Below are positions 1 through 3,531 of a stretch of 7,063 bases of DNA, piece after piece. This stretch comes from an uncultured Eubacteriales bacterium (lineage in GTDB: Bacteria; Bacillota; Clostridia; Oscillospirales; CAG-382). Numbering within the stretch: position 1 is the first letter of the stretch; every line of letters begins with the position of its first letter. The stretch lies in NCBI GenBank assembly GCA_934479825.1, contig CAKSOW010000057.1:1-7063 (forward strand), in the 5' to 3' direction. The notes below the pieces were generated by a model. That model was not told the DNA's origin. It did not search any database and saw only the letters and a list, made by a program, of their open reading frames with translations. A program made the translations under genes and the position numbers.

Positions 1-457
1 GCGCTTTCTTTTCAGCACCGACAGCCTTCAAGAGGTTTACAATGGTCTTGGTCTTGTAGGAATCCATAGCAAGATTCTCAATAACAACCATTTCATTGTC
101 AACGACCTTGGAGCTGAGAGCCGACTTCATAGCGAGTCTCTTTACCTTCTTGTTAATGCTTACTTTCCATGCGCGGGGCTTCGGACCGAGTGCGATACCG
201 CCGTGAGTCCACTGCGGAGAACGGGTAGAACCCTGTCTTGCACGGCCTGTGCCCTTCTGACGCCACGGCTTGATGCCGCCGCCGGAAACTTCGGCACGGG
301 TCTTGGTGGACTGTGTGCCCTGTCTCTGGTTTAAAAGATAGGCTCTGACAACGCTGTGGAGGACGGGTTGATTGACTTCACAGCCGAAAACTTCGGCGGC
401 GAGTTCAAATTCGCCCTTCTTGTTGCCTGCCATATCGAATAATGCAACATTCGGCAT
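1..457 (-). CDS. rplD: 50S ribosomal protein L4, N-terminal 152 residues (partial at left edge)
   Basis: L4 binds domain I of 23S rRNA early in large-subunit assembly, and its long loop lines the peptide exit tunnel. The reading frame starts at the ATG at 457-455 (MPNVALFDMAG) and is open to the window edge. It covers 152 of the roughly 205 residues usual for L4, so the C-terminus is missing only because the window ends. The family-typical tunnel loop is clear at about residues 57-87: VSGGGIKPWRQKGTGRARQG is followed by the Arg/Gly/Trp-rich segment ending THGG. The start is fixed by a strong AGGAGG at 470-465, seven bases before the ATG. Only 17 nt separate it from rplC, so it is surely co-transcribed. 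In E. coli L4 also represses its own operon through the S10 leader; whether it does so here cannot be read from the gene. Confidence 0.97.
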   Translation of the reverse strand, partial: MPNVALFDMAGNKKGEFELAAEVFGCEVNQPVLHSVVRAYLLNQRQGTQSTKTRAEVSGGGIKPWRQKGTGRARQGSTRSPQWTHGGIALGPKPRAWKVSINKKVKRLAMKSALSSKVVDNEMVVIENLAMDSYKTKTIVNLLKAVGAEKKA

Positions 458-474
458 TTGTATTCCTCCTTCGC

Positions 475-1104
475 TTACTTAACGGTTGAGCGAATAAACA
501 CAATACCGCCCTTAGGACCGGGAACCGCGCCCTTAACCGCGATAAGGTTTTTCTCAACGTCGATTTTTACTACGTTCAGGTTCAACATGGTGACCTGCTC
601 GTGACCGTACTGACCGGCCATCTTCTTGTTCTTGAAGATGCGGGACGGTGTGGAGTTAGCGCCCATAGAACCAGGCTGACGGTGCACAGGACCCGTACCG
701 TGCGTCATTCTGAGTCTGTGGCAGTTCCAGCGCTTGATAACGCCGCTGTAACCGTGACCCTTGGTGATACCGGTAATGTCCACGTTTTCGCCTGCCGTGA
801 AAGCGTCCGCTTTGATCTCGTCGCCGACATTCATGGTTTCGGCATCGTCAAGACGGAATTCTTTCAAGTGCTTTTTGAGCGTAACGCCGGCTTTTGCGAA
901 GTGACCCTTAACGGGCTTGCTTAATTTTCTCTCGGCAATATCAGAGAAGCCGAGCTGAACGGCGCTGTAACCGTCGTTTTCAACGGTTTTCTTCTGAACG
1001 ACCGTGCAGGGACCTGCTTCGATAACGGTTACCGGAATAACATTTCCGTTTTCATCGAAAATCTGAGTCATACCGAGCTTTTTGCCGATTATACCTTTTT
1101 TCAT
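475..1104 (-). CDS. rplC: 50S ribosomal protein L3
   Basis: L3 is a primary 23S rRNA-binding protein. It nucleates large-subunit assembly and sends an extension toward the peptidyl transferase centre. The 209-residue product has the normal bacterial length. The N-terminus MKKGIIGKKLGMTQIF is typical, as is the segment TGITKGHGYSGVIKRW at 111-126, followed by the extension THGTGPVHRQPGSMGANSTP at 134-153 and the FKNKKMAGQYGHE stretch. In E. coli the extension has a glutamine in the GSIGQ motif that PrmB methylates; here that place is alanine (GSMGA, residues 145-149), so the modification is not expected. The ATG at 1104-1102 follows an AAGGAGGA at 1118-1111. The gene lies second in the S10 operon, 119 nt after rpsJ, an unusually wide and hairpin-rich gap. 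Identification is certain. Confidence 0.98.
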   Translation of the reverse strand: MKKGIIGKKLGMTQIFDENGNVIPVTVIEAGPCTVVQKKTVENDGYSAVQLGFSDIAERKLSKPVKGHFAKAGVTLKKHLKEFRLDDAETMNVGDEIKADAFTAGENVDITGITKGHGYSGVIKRWNCHRLRMTHGTGPVHRQPGSMGANSTPSRIFKNKKMAGQYGHEQVTMLNLNVVKIDVEKNLIAVKGAVPGPKGGIVFIRSTVK

Positions 1105-1143
1105 ATTTGTTCCTCCTTAGGTTATTGGTTGGCCGGGTGATTT

Positions 1144-1174
1144 TCCGTTTGCTCTGCTTGCGCAGAGAGTCGGA
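1144..1174 (-). other. Stem-loop with GNRA tetraloop before rplC
   Basis: In the rplC-sense RNA, CTCTGC and GCAGAG form a perfect six-pair stem (1167-1162 with 1157-1152) closed by a GCAA loop, a GNRA tetraloop only in this orientation. A second four-pair stem, TCCG (1174-1171) with CGGA (1147-1144), stacks outside an internal loop of three and four bases. It ends about 26 nt upstream of the rplC Shine-Dalgarno sequence and no U-tract follows, so it is not a terminator. It could be an RNA stability, processing or protein-binding element; the role is inference. Confidence 0.55.
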
Positions 1175-1175
1175 C

Positions 1176-1197
1176 GGTCAACATGACCTTTACGGTC
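1176..1197 (-). repeat. Two overlapping, mutually exclusive small hairpins in the rpsJ-rplC gap
   Basis: GACC at 1185-1188 can pair with GGTC at 1194-1197 across a five-base loop. It can instead form part of the five-pair stem GGTCA (1176-1180) with TGACC (1184-1188) across a three-base loop. The two cannot coexist. The stems are short, so they may be chance. Confidence 0.3.
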
Positions 1198-1201
1198 TTA
1201 T

Positions 1202-1224
1202 ATTCACACGGTATAGATGTGAAT
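1202..1224 (-). repeat. Inverted repeat overlapping the rpsJ stop codon
   Basis: ATTCACA (1202-1208) and TGTGAAT (1218-1224) are a perfect seven-base inverted repeat around a nine-base loop. One arm ends on the last base of the rpsJ TAA stop (1226-1224). No run of U follows on the minus strand, so an intrinsic terminator is unlikely. An RNase processing site or mRNA stabiliser between rpsJ and rplC would fit, but this is inference. Confidence 0.4.
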
Positions 1225-1535
1225 TATAATACGATTTCGGATTCGACTCCGGCGGGAAGTTCCAGATCGACAAGAGCTTCAATCGCTTTCTGCGACGGCT
1301 TCAAGATGTCGATCAGTCTCTTATGCGTACGGAATTCGAACTGTTCGCGGCTGTCCTTGTATTTGTGGACGGCGCGGAGAATGGTGACGATCTCCTTGTC
1401 GGTCGGGAGCGGAATCGGACCGGAAACCTTAGCGCCGTTGCGCTTTGCTGCTTCAACGATCTTTTCTGCCGCCTGATCGATAAGAGTGTGATCGTACGAC
1501 TTCAATCTGATTCTGATTTTTTCCTTTGCTGCCAT
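1224..1535 (-). CDS. rpsJ: 30S ribosomal protein S10 (NusE)
   Basis: S10 is a head protein of the small ribosomal subunit and, as NusE, a partner of NusB and NusG in transcription antitermination and transcription-translation coupling. The 103-residue product has standard length and strong family hallmarks: KIRIRLKSYDH at 6-16, VSGPIPLPT at 37-45, and TILRAVHKYKDSREQFEFRT at 51-70, followed by HKRLIDI. The ATG at 1535-1533 lies eight bases after an AAGGAGG at 1550-1544. It is the first gene of the S10 operon; the usual order rpsJ-rplC-rplD follows. Upstream on the same strand is a long leader with two promoters and several hairpins. No upstream tuf or fus gene is present, because the strand switches at about base 2200. 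Confidence 0.98.
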   Translation of the reverse strand: MAAKEKIRIRLKSYDHTLIDQAAEKIVEAAKRNGAKVSGPIPLPTDKEIVTILRAVHKYKDSREQFEFRTHKRLIDILKPSQKAIEALVDLELPAGVESEIVL

Positions 1536-1562
1536 TTTTTCTGCCTCCTTTAAAATTTTTTG

Positions 1563-1605
1563 TCCTGCGCGTCACGGCTTGATTAAAACGCAGGAACCGT
1601 TTTAA
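1563..1605 (-). promoter_or_regulatory. Pair of mutually exclusive stems just upstream of the rpsJ ribosome binding site
   Basis: In rpsJ-sense RNA, stem A pairs TTAAAACG (1605-1598) with CGTTTTAA (1590-1583), eight perfect pairs with a seven-base loop. Stem B pairs TCCTGCG (1595-1589) with CGCAGGA (1569-1563), seven perfect pairs with a 19-base loop. They share bases 1590-1589, and the 5' arm of B is the loop and 3' edge of A, so only one can form. The rpsJ Shine-Dalgarno sequence begins 13 nt downstream of stem B. This is the geometry of a translational or ribosome-access switch, but function is inference. Confidence 0.45.
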
Positions 1606-1660
1606 ATGCGGCACAGTGAAGTCTGAACACGCACCCGGGTGTTTCTTTATCTTCCCGAAT

Positions 1661-1699
1661 GAAAAACCCGATTCGACCTCAAACCGAGGGGAATTCGGG
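1661..1699 (-). terminator. Terminator-like hairpin (candidate attenuator) in the S10 leader
   Basis: On the minus strand CCCGA (1699-1695) pairs with TCGGG (1671-1667), TTC (1693-1691) with GAA (1674-1672), and CCTC (1689-1686) with GAGG (1680-1677) around a GGTTT loop. That makes 12 pairs with one bulged A and one small internal loop, followed at once by TTTTTC (1666-1661). It lies within the leader, about 126 nt before the rpsJ start, so it would end transcription before the operon. The 5' arm can instead pair with a second ATTCGGG at 1660-1654 (seven perfect pairs). The U-run is only five bases, so strength is uncertain. Confidence 0.5.
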
Positions 1700-1935
1700 C
1701 AGCATACCGTTCTTACGCCAAAAGTCCGCAAAAGACCTCCGGCACATATTGCACGGCCTTTCGGTGGAAAACACCGACGGTTCCGCGACCGATGTTTTAA
1801 GAATGATACCCAAAACGCCGGAATACCGCGGCAAAAACAGGTTTTGCCTTTTGGCGGCGACGGAAACGCACCTGCTTGAAGGAACGCCCCGGAACCGCAT
1901 CCATGCGCTTCGGTTCAGTATTCGCTGTCGCCCGT

Positions 1936-1968
1936 TTATCGGACATACTCCACGGAAATTACCGGCAT
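1936..1968 (-). CDS. Possible ten-codon leader peptide in the S10 leader (weak)
   Basis: An ATG at 1968-1966 begins MPVISVEYVR and stops at TAA 1938-1936. A GGGAGG at 1985-1980 could serve as ribosome binding site, though its 11-base spacing is long. The hairpin at 1976-1963 covers the start. It would be the first translatable frame after the predicted P2 transcript start. There is no amino-acid bias that would suggest a classic attenuation peptide. It may well be chance. Confidence 0.15.
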   Translation of the reverse strand: MPVISVEYVR

Positions 1969-2002
1969 AAATGCCGCAACCTCCCGTTTCATCGCACATC
2001 AA

Positions 2003-2026
2003 GCTTGTATATTGTACCATACAAGC
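2003..2026 (-). repeat. Inverted repeat centred on the P2 -10 region (operator candidate)
   Basis: GCTTGTAT (2003-2010) and ATACAAGC (2019-2026) are a perfect eight-base inverted repeat separated by eight bases, and the -10 box of P2 sits in that spacer. The arms span from the predicted transcription start into the promoter spacer, where a dimeric repressor would block polymerase. Equivalent symmetry is absent at P1. Confidence 0.4.
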
Positions 2027-2039
2027 CCTTGTTTTGCAA
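2011..2039 (-). promoter_or_regulatory. Promoter P2 (proximal) of the S10 operon
   Basis: A sigma-A-type promoter reading leftward: -35 TTGCAA (2039-2034), a 17-base spacer, then -10 TACAAT (2016-2011), with an extended -10 TG one base before it. Each hexamer is close to consensus. The predicted transcript start is near 2004. It points at rpsJ, the first gene on this strand. Confidence 0.7.
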
Positions 2040-2053
2040 TAGGTTTGGCACAT
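2040..2053 (-). repeat. Upstream box of P2, copy 2 of a shared 14-nt element
   Basis: Read on the minus strand this is ATGTGCCAAACCTA, abutting the -35 of P2. The same box, differing at 2 of 14 positions, abuts the -35 of P1 at 2133-2146, exactly 93 bp away. It could be an activator site or a relic of promoter duplication. Confidence 0.55.
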
Positions 2054-2103
2054 TTAATTGTAAATTTTGCGTGAACGCCACCAAATTATGTGAAAATCTA
2101 TAT

Positions 2104-2132
2104 ATTATATCATATAATTACGCGTTTTTCAA
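2104..2132 (-). promoter_or_regulatory. Promoter P1 (distal) of the S10 operon
   Basis: A leftward sigma-A-type promoter: -35 TTGAAA (2132-2127), a 17-base spacer, -10 TATAAT (2109-2104), and an extended -10 TG. The predicted start is near 2097, giving a leader of about 560 nt that runs through P2. Aligned without gaps, P1 and P2 with their upstream boxes (2104-2146 against 2011-2053) match at 32 of 43 positions, counted by eye. Confidence 0.7.
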
Positions 2133-2146
2133 TACGTTTGGCATAT
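2133..2146 (-). repeat. Upstream box of P1, copy 1 of a shared 14-nt element
   Basis: Read on the minus strand this is ATATGCCAAACGTA, abutting the P1 -35. The core TGCCAAAC is identical to the P2 copy, and the placement relative to -35 is identical to the base. Confidence 0.55.
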
Positions 2147-2221
2147 TTTAAGATAAATTCCACACCCAGTGTTTTCTTTTTCTGAAACCTTTTCCTTTTC
2201 TTTAAAAAGAGTGATTCCATA

Positions 2222-2250
2222 TTGACAGACTTCCGGCAGATTGCTATAAT
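2222..2250 (+). promoter_or_regulatory. Consensus sigma-A promoter for the rightward operon
   Basis: TTGACA (2222-2227), a 17-base spacer and TATAAT (2245-2250) match the housekeeping consensus at all 12 hexamer positions. A TG one base before the -10 also makes it an extended -10 promoter. The predicted start is near 2257, so the first gene (ATG at 2296) has a leader of about 40 nt. It diverges from P1, with about 90 bp between the two -35 boxes. No operator symmetry was seen around it. Confidence 0.88.
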
Positions 2251-2284
2251 ATAAATATAATATAAATGAAGAAAAACGACTTTC

Positions 2285-2290
2285 AGGAGG
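2285..2290 (+). promoter_or_regulatory. Ribosome binding site that decides the start of the membrane-protein gene
   Basis: AGGAGG here sits five bases before the ATG at 2296. An in-frame ATG at 2266 would add ten residues (MKKNDFQEVP), but it lies only about nine bases after the predicted transcript start and has no ribosome binding site. The 2296 start is therefore preferred. Confidence 0.85.
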
Positions 2291-2295
2291 TTCCT

Positions 2296-2628
2296 ATGCA
2301 AAAAAACAAAATCTTTCACATTCTTTCGTACATTCCCCTTTTATTTCTCATCAGCCTATTTATCCCGGAAAAAGATAATCCCACTGTGCGTTTTCACTGC
2401 GGACAAGGCATGCTGCTCACCATCGTTTCCGCCGCTTGCTCCGCTATCACGCGCACATTGAGCTTTACACTCGGCTGGATTCCTTTCGCCGGTTCGCTTA
2501 TCGTCTATGCCTTTTCCGCCCTTTCGGGGCTTGTCGTGTTCGCGTTCATGATTATCGGCATCGTAAACGCCACCACCGATAAAACCGAACCGTTGCCTCT
2601 TATCGGCAAATACGCGTTCTACCGTTAA
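2296..2628 (+). CDS. Small three-helix membrane protein, DUF4870/Tic20-like
   Basis: A 110-residue integral membrane protein of unknown function. Three hydrophobic segments are visible at about residues 7-24, 38-60 and 64-91. The first is followed by IPEKDNPTVRFHCGQGM (23-39), which recalls the 'ARFHANQGL' motif between helices 1 and 2 of DUF4870/Tic20-like small membrane proteins. The tail GIVNATTDKTEPLPLIGKYA (88-107) resembles that family's 'G..PLPLIG' ending. The family name is from recalled pattern similarity, not a search. It has no signal-peptidase site and is probably a plasma membrane protein. It is the first gene behind the consensus promoter and lies 37 nt before the TIM-barrel gene, with no terminator between, so co-transcription is likely. 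No functional link with addB is evident. Confidence 0.75.
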   Translation: MQKNKIFHILSYIPLLFLISLFIPEKDNPTVRFHCGQGMLLTIVSAACSAITRTLSFTLGWIPFAGSLIVYAFSALSGLVVFAFMIIGIVNATTDKTEPLPLIGKYAFYR

Positions 2629-2665
2629 GCCTTATACACCGTATATATAAGAAAGGAAGATTTTT

Positions 2666-3520
2666 ATGTGGAATACCCGTTTTTGTATCAACGCCGGAGG
2701 GCTGTTTGACATTCCTCTCTCCGAAGAACTGCGCCAAATCAAAGAAAGCGGCTTTGACGGTTTCTTTACCGGTTGGACGGAAACAGGCTCGCTTGATGAA
2801 CCGCGTACTCTTGCGGATGAGCTTGGGCTCATCTATCAATCGGTTCATGCACCTTTCGGACGCTCAGCCGAGATGTGGACGCCCGACTATCAGAGTGCCG
2901 CCGACGAACTCATTGAATGCGTCCGCGATGCCGCTACGCACAGTGTGCCCATTGTCGTTATGCATGCTTTCATCGGCTATGACAGCCACACGCCGAACGA
3001 ATACGGCCTTGCCAGTTTCCGCAAAGTTGCCGAAGAAGCCGGAAAACTCGGTGTGAAGATCGCACTCGAAAACACCGAGGGAGAAGAATATCTTGCCGCA
3101 CTGATGGAATCGCTTTCCGACCTTGACAATGTCGGTTTCTGCTTGGATACCGGACATGAAATGTGCTATAACCGGTGTAAAGATCTGCTTTCGCTGTACG
3201 GCGACCGTCTGATTGCTACCCATATCAATGACAATCTCGGCATACGCGACTATAACGGCTCAATCACCTGGCACGATGACCTGCATTTGCTTCCGTTCGA
3301 CGGAATCGGCGACTGGGAGGGCTTTGTCACACGCCTTGACGAGCACGCCTACGACGGTCCGTACACCTTTGAACTCAATGCGCACCACGGCAGACCCAAC
3401 CGCCACGAAAATGACATCTACGCCGGTCTTGCCCCGTGCCAATTCTATGCGCTTGCCTATATGCGCGCCTGCAAACTGGCACGGCTTCGTGAAGTCATGC
3501 GTGCGCGCCGCAAAAGTTAA
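2666..3520 (+). CDS. Xylose-isomerase-like TIM-barrel metalloenzyme (sugar phosphate isomerase/epimerase family)
   Basis: A 284-residue, soluble, probably cytoplasmic protein of the AP endonuclease family 2 / xylose isomerase-like TIM-barrel superfamily (PF01261). The classic divalent-metal ligands of the epimerases are seen at Glu135 (KIALENTEG), Asp161 (GFCLDTGH), His186 (ATHINDN) and Glu236 (YTFELNAH). His61 (VHAPFG), His100, His164, Asp205 and His207 (DDLHLLPFDG) fall where endonuclease IV has its further zinc ligands. The general look (HAPF, DLHLLPFDGIGDW) is more like uncharacterised sugar phosphate isomerases than Nfo, whose signature segments are not seen. The substrate cannot be told. 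The ATG follows GAAAGGAAGA at 2651-2660. The stop lies 11 nt before addB, so the two are almost certainly co-transcribed. A DNA-repair role is possible from context but unproven. Confidence 0.88.
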   Translation: MWNTRFCINAGGLFDIPLSEELRQIKESGFDGFFTGWTETGSLDEPRTLADELGLIYQSVHAPFGRSAEMWTPDYQSAADELIECVRDAATHSVPIVVMHAFIGYDSHTPNEYGLASFRKVAEEAGKLGVKIALENTEGEEYLAALMESLSDLDNVGFCLDTGHEMCYNRCKDLLSLYGDRLIATHINDNLGIRDYNGSITWHDDLHLLPFDGIGDWEGFVTRLDEHAYDGPYTFELNAHHGRPNRHENDIYAGLAPCQFYALAYMRACKLARLREVMRARRKS

Positions 3521-3531
3521 AGGGGAATCGC

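Larger units (their letters stand above)
1536..2004 (-). promoter_or_regulatory. Long 5' leader of the S10 operon (about 470 nt)
   Basis: This is the untranslated leader inferred from the proximal promoter P2 (predicted start near 2004) to the rpsJ ATG. No reading frame in it resembles a real protein; the frames that cross it lack ribosome binding sites and have implausible, Cys/Arg-rich compositions. Perfect or nearly perfect stems visible by eye, in transcript order, are 1976-1963, 1916-1892, 1848-1830 (seven pairs, loop CCTGT), 1777-1761 (six pairs, loop TTTTC), the terminator-like hairpin 1699-1667, the palindrome CACCCGGGTG at 1641-1632, and alternative stems at 1605-1563. A leader this long and structured suggests transcript-level control of ribosomal protein synthesis. 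The boundary depends on the predicted promoter. Confidence 0.6.

Noticed and set aside
601..924. Open frame of 107 codons on the plus strand inside rplC
   Set aside because: It is the antisense shadow of a certain ribosomal protein gene, without a ribosome binding site.
1453..1731. Minus-strand frame of 92 codons overlapping the 5' end of rpsJ and the leader
   Set aside because: It runs out of frame into rpsJ, lacks a ribosome binding site, and reads through the hairpins; its composition is not protein-like.
1659..1970. Plus-strand frame of 103 codons antisense to the S10 leader
   Set aside because: No promoter or Shine-Dalgarno sequence precedes it, and it is rich in Arg and Pro as expected from the antisense of structured RNA.
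1679..2053. Minus-strand frame of 124 codons across the S10 leader
   Set aside because: Its start lies upstream of the P2 transcript start, there is no ribosome binding site, and the Cys/Arg-rich product resembles no family.
2266..2295. Upstream in-frame ATG giving a ten-residue longer membrane protein
   Set aside because: It is about nine bases from the predicted transcript start with no Shine-Dalgarno sequence; the ATG at 2296 has AGGAGG at ideal spacing.
2110..2319. Minus-strand frame of 69 codons over the divergent promoter region
   Set aside because: It overlaps the consensus rightward promoter and P1 and consists of Lys/Phe/Ile runs from A/T-rich DNA.
2633..2645. TATAC/GTATA hairpin between the membrane-protein and TIM-barrel genes as a terminator
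   Set aside because: Five A/T-rich pairs with a three-base loop and no U-tract are too weak.
2666..3520. Calling the TIM-barrel gene endonuclease IV (nfo)
   Set aside because: Metal-ligand residues fit, but characteristic Nfo segments and DNA-binding loops are not recognisable, and the general motif style is that of sugar phosphate isomerases.
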